The notes beneath the pieces were generated by a model. That model did no database searches and had not been told where the DNA came from. It saw nothing but the letters and a program-made list of their open reading frames with translations. A program made the position numbers and the translations under genes. Positions 33,495 through 41,272 of a stretch of DNA of 64,000 nucleotides are shown here, piece after piece. Origin of the DNA: Poseidonibacter lekithochrous (GTDB lineage: Bacteria; Campylobacterota; Campylobacteria; Campylobacterales; Arcobacteraceae); contig NZ_CP054052.1 in assembly GCF_013283835.1 (NCBI RefSeq), positions 186,001 through 250,000 of the forward strand. The letters run 5' to 3'. The first letter of the stretch is position 1. The number at the start of each line of letters is the position of its first letter.

Positions 33495-34127
33495 TTATTC
33501 AATCTCTTCGAATATATTTTCTTTTTCATTATATGCCTGTATTGAACCATCACTTAGGTTGTAATACCAGCCATGTATCTGTATCTGTTTATTTTCATAC
33601 TTCTGTTTTATTATTGGATAAGTAAGAAGATTTTTTAGTTGAAAAACTATAGAGTTCTTTTCTGTAGCTCTATATAATTCTTCTTCATTTGAATATAGTT
33701 TTATATTTTTTAATGCGAACTCTTTTACTGGTTGTGCAATTTGTAGCCATTTTTTTATGTTTGTATTTTCATCTGGAATATCTTTGTACAAACTCTCACA
33801 AGCTCCACAATGTGAATGCCCACAAATGATTATATTAGGTACATTTAGAATATTAACTGCATATTCAATAGCAGCAGCGACACTAAAGAAATCATTTACA
33901 GATTCATAAGGTGGTACAAAATTTCCAATATTCCTAAGTACAAATAAGTCGCCTGGTTTATTCCCAAACATAAAGTCATTTGTAACTCTACTATCACAAC
34001 AACTAATTAGTAAAACCTCAGGCTTTTGCCCATTTTGGATTGAGTAGTCTAAGTCTTCTTTAAACTCATCTAAATGGTACTTTTTAAAAAGCCTATTTCC
34101 TCTGATTAAATTATTGATTATATTCAT
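33495..34127 (-). CDS. Beta-class carbonic anhydrase
   Basis: 210 residues from the ATG at 34127 (MNIINNLIRGNRLFKKYH). An upstream in-frame ATG at 34193 would overlap the kinase gene by 26 bp and add a tail with no family match, so it is not chosen; neither start has a strong ribosome-binding site. Zinc ligands are in CCDSRV and HSHCGAC, with the conserved Asp/Arg dyad; FVLRNIGNFVPPYE is also typical. It is cytoplasmic and interconverts CO2 and bicarbonate. It sits between a Tct-linked kinase and an RraA-family gene on the same strand, so it may supply bicarbonate for carboxylate metabolism. Confidence 0.92.
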   Translation of the reverse strand: MNIINNLIRGNRLFKKYHLDEFKEDLDYSIQNGQKPEVLLISCCDSRVTNDFMFGNKPGDLFVLRNIGNFVPPYESVNDFFSVAAAIEYAVNILNVPNIIICGHSHCGACESLYKDIPDENTNIKKWLQIAQPVKEFALKNIKLYSNEEELYRATEKNSIVFQLKNLLTYPIIKQKYENKQIQIHGWYYNLSDGSIQAYNEKENIFEEIE

Positions 34128-34167
34128 AAAGGTATTGTAGAAATAAAAAATGTAAGAAAAATAAAGT

Positions 34168-36339
34168 TTATACTTCGATTGTAAAGATTGCACCTTCTTT
34201 TGAGTTTTTAGCAGTAATTAGTCCGTTCATCTTCTCTTCAATGATAAGTTTAGTCATATATAGTCCAATTCCAGTACCATAATCATATTTTGTAGTAAAG
34301 TAAGGATCAAAGATTTTATCTATGATTTCTTTTTCAATTCCACCTGCATTATCTTCAATACATAAAACTGGTTTATTTTCATTTTCAAGATAGATTTTGA
34401 TTTTAGGCTCTTTTATATTTCTATCTATTAATATATCTTTAGCATTTGAAATGATATTTACAATTACTTGTGAATATTCGTTTTTATATCCATATATTTT
34501 TTCATCTGAGTTTATATCTATTTGTAAATCAATCTTATGAAAATCAAGAGTTGAGCTTACGATTCTAAGTGCAATTGATACAGAATCAGAGATTAAAAAC
34601 TCTTCTTTTTTATTATTTGGGTTGAAGAAATTTCTAAAATCATCAATAGTTTTAGACATATACTCTAATAAGTCATTAGCTTCATCTACTCTTTTTGAAA
34701 GATACTTTTTATCTAGTTCTTTATAGTCATAAGCAGATTCAATATCGAAGAATAATCCCGATACTTGAGATAGTGGTTGTCTCCATTGGTGAGCGATATT
34801 TCCTATCATTTCTCCCATTGCTGCCATTTTCGATTTTTGGATTAGAATATTTTCTTGTTTTAGTTTCTCTTCTTTTAGTAGAGTTCTCTCCGTAATATCA
34901 CGAAGTGATGCAAAGATTAGTTTTTTGTTCTCATATGAATATATCATTGCATTTAATTCGATAGTTCTAATCTCGTGATCTTTTGTGAATAACTTAACAG
35001 TTCGAAATAATGATTCTTTTTCAATAATATCATCTAGTGTTAAGTTCTCAAATAATTGGAAAAAATCTTGATATAAAATCTCTTTTGTTTCATAACCAAT
35101 AGTTTTTAAAGCGGTACTATTAAGACTTAGAATACTAGTGGAGTTTTCAATAACTTCTGAAATTATAAAACCATCATTACTGTAGTTGAAAAGTAGGGCG
35201 TATTTTTCCTCATTTTCTTTTACTGTTTTTTTATATCGATTAAAAAGTAGTTCAATCTTTTTTGTAAATAGTAGTGAAAATATAAAAAATATTGCAGTCA
35301 TAATACTTATTATAATTACAAGTTTTATAATTTTTGAGTACATATTATCCAGTGAAATTTCTTTTTCACTTTTAACGATTTCATTAATATGGTCTAGATT
35401 TATTCCTACTCCTATGAAATATCTAAGCCTTTTTAAGAACGTACCATATAAAAGTTTGCCGTTATAGTTGTAATAAATAAAATCATTACCTTTATAGTTT
35501 GTATCAATCATCAGCTCTTCTATTGCTTTTAACTCGTTGGTAGTTGTTTGTATGTTTTTCTCAATTAGCAAGTGGCTTTGTGTTTGTATATTATTAAGGC
35601 TAGTTACTTTATAAATAAATAAAAAGTTTTGACTATTGAGGTTTTGAAGAACTATTTTTTTTAGTAGTTTTTCTTTTAACTCTTCTGTTCTACTTTCTAA
35701 AAAACTAGCAGAACCAATTACTAAATCAAGCTCTTTTAAATGGCGTGAATAAGTAACTCTTTTATTTGGTTTATACCAGTAATATTCTGTATAGTTTTGT
35801 TTATTTTTATTCGCATATATCATTTCATTTGTGAATTTAATGCCGTTAATATCTTCAAAATCTAAGAAATTAACCCCTTCATCTTTTGGGTTTTCGCTAT
35901 TTAGTATTAGATTACCTTTTGTATCTAAAATAAAGTAGTTAATATCATTTTGTTTTGTACCTATTTGTTTTATAGAAGATTTTATTAGTTGTATTTGTTG
36001 CTCTTTTGATAACTCTTTTGAATTTTGATATAAAGAAAAAGCTAGATTATAAGCGATAATTGATTGGTTTTTTATTTGTTGTTTTTTACTATTTAAAATT
36101 GATATTTTTTCAAACTCAATATCATTTTGTAGATTTTGTACAGCAGATTGAATAGTGAACATTTCTCGCTCAATTAGCGTAGTTCTAAAAGTTTTGATGT
36201 GATTTTTGAAATTACTATATTCTGTTTTTATTAAAACAATTCCAATAATAGTTGCAACAATAAATATAATTATTGTTGAACTTAATAAAGTGGTTTTTTT
36301 AATACCTTGTTCAATATTTTGTTTATAGTTTTTTTTCAA
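34168..36339 (-). CDS. Sensor histidine kinase of the tct locus (Cache, PAS)
   Basis: 723 residues. Helices at ~15-37 and ~335-360 flank a Cache_2-like sensor (INYFILDTKGNLILNS, TEYYWYKPNKRVTYSRHLKE). A PAS domain (~375-485: ALLFNYSNDGFIISEV, FASLRDITER) is followed by a coiled coil, the H box GNIAHQWRQPL (His517) and a HATPase domain (NIISNAKDIL, DNAGGI, IFDPYFTTK, GTGIGLYMT). It overlaps the response regulator gene by 17 bp, so the two are partners. The set lies directly after tctCBA, as TctDE does in other bacteria, suggesting it senses a di- or tricarboxylate and controls the transporter. The ligand is inferred only. Confidence 0.9.
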   Translation of the reverse strand: MKKNYKQNIEQGIKKTTLLSSTIIIFIVATIIGIVLIKTEYSNFKNHIKTFRTTLIEREMFTIQSAVQNLQNDIEFEKISILNSKKQQIKNQSIIAYNLAFSLYQNSKELSKEQQIQLIKSSIKQIGTKQNDINYFILDTKGNLILNSENPKDEGVNFLDFEDINGIKFTNEMIYANKNKQNYTEYYWYKPNKRVTYSRHLKELDLVIGSASFLESRTEELKEKLLKKIVLQNLNSQNFLFIYKVTSLNNIQTQSHLLIEKNIQTTTNELKAIEELMIDTNYKGNDFIYYNYNGKLLYGTFLKRLRYFIGVGINLDHINEIVKSEKEISLDNMYSKIIKLVIIISIMTAIFFIFSLLFTKKIELLFNRYKKTVKENEEKYALLFNYSNDGFIISEVIENSTSILSLNSTALKTIGYETKEILYQDFFQLFENLTLDDIIEKESLFRTVKLFTKDHEIRTIELNAMIYSYENKKLIFASLRDITERTLLKEEKLKQENILIQKSKMAAMGEMIGNIAHQWRQPLSQVSGLFFDIESAYDYKELDKKYLSKRVDEANDLLEYMSKTIDDFRNFFNPNNKKEEFLISDSVSIALRIVSSTLDFHKIDLQIDINSDEKIYGYKNEYSQVIVNIISNAKDILIDRNIKEPKIKIYLENENKPVLCIEDNAGGIEKEIIDKIFDPYFTTKYDYGTGIGLYMTKLIIEEKMNGLITAKNSKEGAIFTIEV

Positions 36340-37009
36340 GATTTAATTTGTACCCCATATTTGAAATATTCTTAATACAGTTAAATGGAATTTTTTTTCT
36401 CAAAAATCCAATAGTAGTTCGTAAAGAATTAAGACTCATATATTCATCTTCCCAAACAAACTGTTCAATCTCTTCATAAGAAACAACTCTATTTTTATTA
36501 GTCACTAATAGTTTTAAAAATAGCAACTCTTTTTTTGTTAAGTCCATCTCTTCATTCTGCAAATAAAACAAAGAAGTTTTATTATCAAAATAGAAGTTAT
36601 CATCTAAATTTATTTTGAAATCTTTTTCTATCTCAAGAGCTGTCGCAGCTTTTGTTAAAGCTGGAATTAGATTTCTACTTGTTAATGGTTTAATTATATA
36701 TTTTTCTAGATTTAATTCAATAGCTTCAAGTAAATAATCTTTATCAGAAAATGCAGTTGAGATGATAATTTTTGTAGTTTGGTCTGTTTGTCTGATTTTT
36801 TTTGCAAGTGATAAGCCATCTAATCTTGGCATGTTAATATCTGTTAGTATAATATCTGGATGGTATTTTTTGTATAACTCGTAACCTTCTTGTCCATCTT
36901 TTGCTTCATAAAACTCATTGAACATTCTTGTTAAGAATCTAGAGTTAACGGTACGAACTCCTTCATCATCTTCTATATATAAAATTGTAAATTGTTTGAA
37001 CTTTTCCAT
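36323..37009 (-). CDS. OmpR-type response regulator of the tct locus
   Basis: 228 residues from the ATG at 37009, chosen because TAGGAGAT lies eight bases upstream; an earlier in-frame start at 37072 would overlap tctA. Receiver: Asp14/Asp15, phosphoacceptor Asp57 in LTDINMP, ISTAFSD, and Lys in IIKPLT. DNA-binding winged helix: LTKKELLFLKLLVTNKNRVV and SNMGYKLN. It is closely related to the regulator at 17512. It lies 28 bp downstream of tctA, overlaps the kinase gene and most likely regulates tctCBA. Confidence 0.92.
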   Translation of the reverse strand: MEKFKQFTILYIEDDEGVRTVNSRFLTRMFNEFYEAKDGQEGYELYKKYHPDIILTDINMPRLDGLSLAKKIRQTDQTTKIIISTAFSDKDYLLEAIELNLEKYIIKPLTSRNLIPALTKAATALEIEKDFKINLDDNFYFDNKTSLFYLQNEEMDLTKKELLFLKLLVTNKNRVVSYEEIEQFVWEDEYMSLNSLRTTIGFLRKKIPFNCIKNISNMGYKLNLEKKL

Positions 37010-37037
37010 GGCATCTCCTAGAAAAGAAAAGAGAAGC

Positions 37038-38558
37038 TTATAAAGCTTTTCTTTTTTCTTTAATTTTAGCAAAATAATCGCTAATTACTGGCATTAGTAA
37101 AACAAGAATAGTAAGTACCAAAATACTTAATGTAATTGGTCTCTCCCATAAAAATGCTAATGAACCATCACTAATTGTAAGTGCTCGTCTTAAGTTATCT
37201 TCCATCATTCCACCTAAAATAAATCCTAAAATCATAGGAGCCATAGGGAAGTCAATAATTCTTAAGAACAATGCAACTACTGCAAATATTGTCATCATGT
37301 AAATATCAAAGTTATTGAATGTTACTAAATATACTCCAATTAGAGAGAAGAATATAATAAGTGGTAACAATAACTGTTTTGGTAATGTTAATAACTTAGC
37401 AATATAAGGAATTAACGGTAAATTTAAAATAAGTAAAACAACATTTCCAATATACATAGAAATAATTACAGACCAAAATAGTGCTGGATTATCCACATAC
37501 ATTGTAGGACCTGGTTGAATACCATAAGAGATTAAAGCTCCTAGGATAATAGCTGTAGTTCCTGAACCCGGAATTCCTAAAGTAAGTAATGGTACAAATG
37601 AACCAGAACAAGCTGCGTTATTTGCACTCTCAGGAGCTGCTAGTCCTTTTATACTACCTTTACCAAATTTTAGTTTTTCTTTTACATTTGCAAAAGATCT
37701 CTCCATTCCATAAGCTAAAAACGATGCAATAGTTGCACCTGCTCCTGGAAGAACACCAACAAAGAATCCAAGTACAGAAGATCTACCAACAGTTGGTGCC
37801 ATCTCTTTTACTTCTGCTCTTGTGATTTTTAAAGAACCAATATCTTTTTTAAGAGCATCTTTCTCTGCTTGAGTTTGTTCTTTATTATCTAAGATATTCA
37901 TCATAGCTTCTGATAATGCAAATGCAGCCATAGCTAATAATAAAAACGAAATCCCATCAATTAAATCTAATCTTCCAAAAGTAAATCTAGCAATACCAGA
38001 ATCACTATCAGTTCCAACAGTTGCAAGCATTAGACCAAATATAGTCATAATAGCTGCTTTTAAAAACTTACCCTTACCAGCAAACGCTGCTACTGCTGTA
38101 AGTCCTAGAACCATTAAAGCAAAGTAATCAGATGATTGAAAACTAAGACTAACGGAAGCAAGTGCTGGTGCTGCGAACAGTAAGAAAATAGCTGCAATAG
38201 TACCACCTGTAAAAGATGAATAAGCTGCAATTGCTAAAGCTTTACCTGCTTGTCCATTCTTAGCCATTGGATAACCATCAAATGAAGATGCAACAGTTCC
38301 AGCAACTCCTGGAGCATTAATTAAAATTGAAGAAGTTGAACCTCCAAAAATTGCTCCATAATAAACACCTGCAATTAAAATTAATCCCGATGAAGGATCC
38401 ATTCCATAAGTAATTGGAATCATTAAAGCAATTGCTGAAATAGGTCCAAGACCTGGTAACATACCAATAAATGTACCAGCGAAACATCCAACTGCTACCA
38501 TCATAATATTATAAGTAGTAAACGCTGTTACTACTCCTTGAAATACACCATCCATCAT
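37038..38558 (-). CDS. tctA: Tripartite tricarboxylate transporter, large membrane subunit
   Basis: 506 residues with ~11-12 membrane helices. The TctA signature is clear: FIGMLPGLGPISAIALMIPI, YYGAIFGGSTSSILINAPG, DGYPMAKNGQAGKALAI, GVLPGAGATIASFLAYGMER, ESANNAACSGSFVPLLTLGI and GGMMEDNLRRA. It forms the transport channel of a secondary TTT system energised by ion gradients. It overlaps tctB by four bases (TCAT/ATGA type), and the binding protein tctC is first in the operon. The substrate may be citrate, tricarballylate or another carboxylate. Confidence 0.95.
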   Translation of the reverse strand: MMDGVFQGVVTAFTTYNIMMVAVGCFAGTFIGMLPGLGPISAIALMIPITYGMDPSSGLILIAGVYYGAIFGGSTSSILINAPGVAGTVASSFDGYPMAKNGQAGKALAIAAYSSFTGGTIAAIFLLFAAPALASVSLSFQSSDYFALMVLGLTAVAAFAGKGKFLKAAIMTIFGLMLATVGTDSDSGIARFTFGRLDLIDGISFLLLAMAAFALSEAMMNILDNKEQTQAEKDALKKDIGSLKITRAEVKEMAPTVGRSSVLGFFVGVLPGAGATIASFLAYGMERSFANVKEKLKFGKGSIKGLAAPESANNAACSGSFVPLLTLGIPGSGTTAIILGALISYGIQPGPTMYVDNPALFWSVIISMYIGNVVLLILNLPLIPYIAKLLTLPKQLLLPLIIFFSLIGVYLVTFNNFDIYMMTIFAVVALFLRIIDFPMAPMILGFILGGMMEDNLRRALTISDGSLAFLWERPITLSILVLTILVLLMPVISDYFAKIKEKRKAL

Positions 38559-39040
38559 GATTCAACTCCTGCAAAGTATTCGTATAACATTCCCGGGTCG
38601 ATATATACACCTAATAAATTGTTTAATATTAAGTAAAACCCAACAGATACACCCACTGAAATTAAAAATATTCTTTTTATATTTTTCTCTTTTAAAAGTA
38701 CAAAACCAATGGCAAGGAAAATCATAGTTGATATAATAAATCCTAAAGTTCTAATAGTAAATCCATAAAAAATCATTGCCGCTACAAAATATAGTGTAGT
38801 TTTAAAATCTAATGATTTAATGTATTCCATTGATAAAAATTCTTGGTCTTTCTCTTTAAATGAAATTACAAGAATCACAAGTGAAATTAAAATCCCAGCT
38901 ACTCCAATATAAAATGGAAAAGAAGATGCTGTCATAACTTCAAATTGACTTCCTGGCATTTTTTTGATGCTAAATACATTAAAAAAGTAAAAAACTGAAA
39001 AAGCTAAAAAGAATATTGCGCCTATAGTATTTTTTGTCAT
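38555..39040 (-). CDS. tctB: Tripartite tricarboxylate transporter, small membrane subunit
   Basis: 161 residues with four predicted transmembrane helices (IGAIFFLAFSVFYFFNVF, FPFYIGVAGILISLVILVIS, LYFVAAMIFYGFTIRTLGF, FLISVGVSVGFYLILNNLLGV). The size, helix number and position between tctC and tctA identify it as the TctB partner. Sequence in this family is poorly conserved, so the call rests mainly on context. The ribosome-binding site is AAAAGGATT. Confidence 0.9.
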   Translation of the reverse strand: MTKNTIGAIFFLAFSVFYFFNVFSIKKMPGSQFEVMTASSFPFYIGVAGILISLVILVISFKEKDQEFLSMEYIKSLDFKTTLYFVAAMIFYGFTIRTLGFIISTMIFLAIGFVLLKEKNIKRIFLISVGVSVGFYLILNNLLGVYIDPGMLYEYFAGVES

Positions 39041-39079
39041 AATAAATCCTTTTAATAAGTAGAGAAAACTCTACTTATT

Positions 39080-40051
39080 TTATAGGAACCCCATCTCTTT
39101 CATAAGAGATGAAATCACTTTCTCTTGGTCAACTAAGAATCTTTCAAATGAACTTGTTGGTTTATAAAGATTTGCCCAACCATTTCTTTTTCTTACAGTT
39201 TCCCATTCGTCAGTTTTATACATATCAGCAATTACTTTAGCAAATGCAAGTGCTTTATCATCAGATAAGTTTGGTGCTCCAAAGAATCCTCTCCAGTTAG
39301 CAAAATAAGCATCTACACCCATTCCTTTAAATGAAGGAATACCTTGAATGTCTTTATCTGCAGTTACACCGATGATTTTAACTTCACCTTTTAAGTGTTT
39401 TTCTAATACTTCTCCAAGACCAGTTGATAATACATCTACTTCCCCTGTTAATAAACCAGCAAGAGCTTTTCCACCTGCATCATAAGGAACATATCTAATT
39501 GATGTTGGATTTCCTCCAGCAGCTTTAAAAATCTGTGCAGCAACAAGATGATCCATAGAACCTCTAGATGAACCACCTGCGATTTTTACTTTTCTAGGAC
39601 TTTTATCAAATGCAGCTTTTACGTCTTGCCATGAGTTATATTTAGAATCTTTTTTTACAACTAAAACACCATAATCTGCAACAACAGCAGATACTAATGT
39701 TAAGTCTCTAAATGATTGAGGGAAAACACCTTGTAATGATCTAATTACGATTGGAGTTGAATTAACCATCAAAGTATTTTTTTGTTTTTTAGCAGTTTCG
39801 ATTAAGTAAGCAATGGCTTTTCCACCACCTCCACCTGACATATTTTCAAATGATGTTTCTTTTACTAATCCTGATTTTTTTAATGCTTCACCAACACCTC
39901 TAGCAGTTCCATCCCAACCGCCACCAGCTCCACCTGGAATTAAGAAGTGTACTTTCTCAACATTAGAAGCCATAGCAGTCGATGATGAACCTGCAAGTAA
40001 TAAACCTGCCATTGTTAAACTCTTGAAAAGTTTTGTAGCTGTAATTTTCAT
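39080..40051 (-). CDS. tctC: Tripartite tricarboxylate transporter substrate-binding protein
   Basis: 323 residues with a signal peptide ending in a TAMAS-type cleavage region. TctC family motifs are present: VHFLIPGGAGGGWDGTARG, MSGGGGGKAIAYL, VAAQIFKAAGGNPTSIRYVP, GGKALAGLLTGEVDVL and LGEVLEKHLKGEVKIIGVTA. It binds a carboxylate in the periplasm and delivers it to TctAB. It heads the operon tctC-tctB-tctA-regulator-kinase. Its promoter has T tracts, TTAAACTT and a TATAAA -10 box (40071-40076), like the porin and molybdoenzyme promoters. The ribosome-binding site is AAAGGA. Confidence 0.95.
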   Translation of the reverse strand: MKITATKLFKSLTMAGLLLAGSSSTAMASNVEKVHFLIPGGAGGGWDGTARGVGEALKKSGLVKETSFENMSGGGGGKAIAYLIETAKKQKNTLMVNSTPIVIRSLQGVFPQSFRDLTLVSAVVADYGVLVVKKDSKYNSWQDVKAAFDKSPRKVKIAGGSSRGSMDHLVAAQIFKAAGGNPTSIRYVPYDAGGKALAGLLTGEVDVLSTGLGEVLEKHLKGEVKIIGVTADKDIQGIPSFKGMGVDAYFANWRGFFGAPNLSDDKALAFAKVIADMYKTDEWETVRKRNGWANLYKPTSSFERFLVDQEKVISSLMKEMGFL

Positions 40052-40070
40052 TTTTCAATCCTTTGAATTA

Positions 40071-40076
40071 TTTATA
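40071..40076 (-). promoter_or_regulatory. -10 box of the tctCBA operon
   Basis: On the minus strand, T tracts are followed by TTAAACTTAC and TATAAA, 20 bp before the tctC ATG. The TTRACTT-N4-TATAAA arrangement matches the molybdoenzyme promoter. Confidence 0.45.
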
Positions 40077-40133
40077 AAGTAAGTTTAAATTAAAAAAATG
40101 TAAAAAAAATAAAATTAAATAAAAATTTGTAAT

Positions 40134-40493
40134 TTAAGAGTTAGATAAATCTTCTATGTATTGACATGTTTTACTTTCTTTAGTACCCCATTCACACATA
40201 GCATCTAAAATAGGTATTAAGGATTCACCTCTTTTTGTTAAACTATATTCAACTTTTGGTGGAATTGTAGGGTAGGCTTTCCTATTAATTAAGTTACATT
40301 CTTCTAATTCTTTTAATTGTGAACTTAACATTTTATATGTAATAGAACCAATTTTTCTTTGTAATTCGTTGTATCTTATTATCTTGTGTTCGTCTAATAA
40401 ATATAAAATTACCATTTTCCATTTCCCTGAAATTAATGATAATGTATAACCAAAGGGTGTGTCTATTAGGGGTTTAAAGTCTGATTTTTTCAT
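40134..40493 (-). CDS. HxlR-family winged-helix regulator
   Basis: 119 residues, the normal size. It has the HxlR pattern LISGKWKMVILYLL, RYNELQRKIGSITYKMLSSQ, LKELEECNLINRKAYP, VEYSLTKRGESLIPIL and a terminal MCEWG. Members such as YodB and HypR sense electrophiles or redox stress, often by a cysteine. Here Cys residues are in LEECN, MCEW and KTCQY. It is divergent from a flavoprotein reductase gene, the usual target arrangement. A perfect dyad (40498-40517) overlaps its own ribosome-binding site, suggesting autorepression. Confidence 0.9.
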   Translation of the reverse strand: MKKSDFKPLIDTPFGYTLSLISGKWKMVILYLLDEHKIIRYNELQRKIGSITYKMLSSQLKELEECNLINRKAYPTIPPKVEYSLTKRGESLIPILDAMCEWGTKESKTCQYIEDLSNS

Positions 40494-40497
40494 TTTG

Positions 40498-40517
40498 TAC
40501 TATCCTTTAGGATAGTA
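40498..40517. promoter_or_regulatory. Candidate HxlR operator dyad
   Basis: TACTATCC-TTTA-GGATAGTA is a perfect 8-bp inverted repeat between divergent hxlR and the reductase gene. It covers the hxlR ribosome-binding site (AAAGGAT on the minus strand). The TACTAT...ATAGTA ends resemble the dyads I recall for YodB-type HxlR proteins. Confidence 0.6.
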
Positions 40518-40595
40518 TATTACATAAAAGTACATACTTACATTATATTTCTATTTTTACTACAATTCATTCAAGTTTTATTAAAAGGATTTAAA

Positions 40596-41129
40596 ATGAA
40601 AAAAATATTAATAAATTTGGTTCATCCAAATTTTGATAAATCAATAGTGAATAAAAGATTATTTGATGGAATAAAAGATATTGAAAATATTACAATAAAC
40701 AATTTATATGAAGAGTATCCAGATTTCAAAATAGATGTACAAAGAGAACAGCAGTTACTTTTGGATAATGATATTATTCTTTTTCAATTTCCTATGTATT
40801 GGTTTAGTTCGCCTTCACTTTTAAAAGAGTGGTTCGATACTGTACTAACAGCAGGATTTGCATTTGGTGGTACGTATAATCTAAAGGATAAATCTTTTGC
40901 AGTTGCAATTAGTTGTGGTGGCTCAGTAGAGGCATTTAGTGAAACAGGTAAAGATAAAAGAAGAGTTGAAGAAATATTATATCCATTCTCTATTACAGCA
41001 AACTATGTAAAAATGGATTATAAAGATGCTTATATTACTTATGATACAGAAACAGAACTAAGTAATGAAACACTTGATGAATATAAAGAAGGTTATATTG
41101 AATATGTTAAAGGTTTATTAGAGGAATAA
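40596..41129 (+). CDS. NAD(P)H-dependent flavoprotein oxidoreductase (flavodoxin_2 fold)
   Basis: 177 residues. The NQO1/KefF/MdaB-like family pattern is visible: MKKILINLVHPNFDKS at the FMN site, DIILFQFPMYWFSSPSLLKE, FGGTYNLKDKSF and AISCGGSVEAFSETG. It probably reduces quinones or electrophiles by two electrons using NAD(P)H. Divergence from an HxlR regulator supports a stress-inducible detoxification role. The ribosome-binding site is AAAAGGATT. Cofactor preference and substrate are not visible. Confidence 0.88.
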   Translation: MKKILINLVHPNFDKSIVNKRLFDGIKDIENITINNLYEEYPDFKIDVQREQQLLLDNDIILFQFPMYWFSSPSLLKEWFDTVLTAGFAFGGTYNLKDKSFAVAISCGGSVEAFSETGKDKRRVEEILYPFSITANYVKMDYKDAYITYDTETELSNETLDEYKEGYIEYVKGLLEE

Positions 41130-41135
41130 AAATAA

Positions 41136-41175
41136 ACTTTCACTTCAAGGAAGGAAGCAATTATGAAGTGAAAGT
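41136..41175. terminator. Hairpin after the flavoprotein reductase gene
   Basis: ACTTTCACTTCA (41136-41147) and TGAAGTGAAAGT (41164-41175) form a perfect 12-bp stem with a 16-nt loop. The arms extend further with one mismatch. On the minus strand T-rich sequence follows (TTATTTTTATT); on the plus strand TCTATTTAATTT. It is a likely bidirectional terminator. Confidence 0.6.
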
Positions 41176-41225
41176 CTATTTAATTTGTATGTTAGTATTA
41201 AATATATATTGTTGGATATATAATT

Positions 41226-41265
41226 TTATGCTGCCCTAGAAAAGGAGCTCCTAGAGCAAGCATAA
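41226..41265 (-). terminator. Imperfect hairpin after porB
   Basis: TTATGCT (41226-41232) pairs with AGCATAA (41259-41265) and, inside, CTAG (41236-41239) with CTAG (41251-41254), around loop AAAAGGAGCTC. It lies 8 bp after the porB stop. No T run follows, so it may protect the transcript end, with 41136-41175 as terminator. Confidence 0.45.
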
Positions 41266-41272
41266 GAAGAAA

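Noticed and set aside
34128-34193. N-terminal extension of the carbonic anhydrase to the ATG at 34193
   Set aside because: It would overlap the kinase gene by 26 bp and add residues with no family counterpart; the ATG at 34127 fits known lengths better.
32959-41265. Hairpin loops presenting AAGGAGG/AAGGAAGG-like sequence (32969, 41148, 41240) as CsrA-binding or regulatory RNAs
   Set aside because: The hairpin at 32959 is followed by a minus-strand T run and those at 41136 and 41226 sit just after stop codons, so terminators explain them better; the loops share only a short purine motif.
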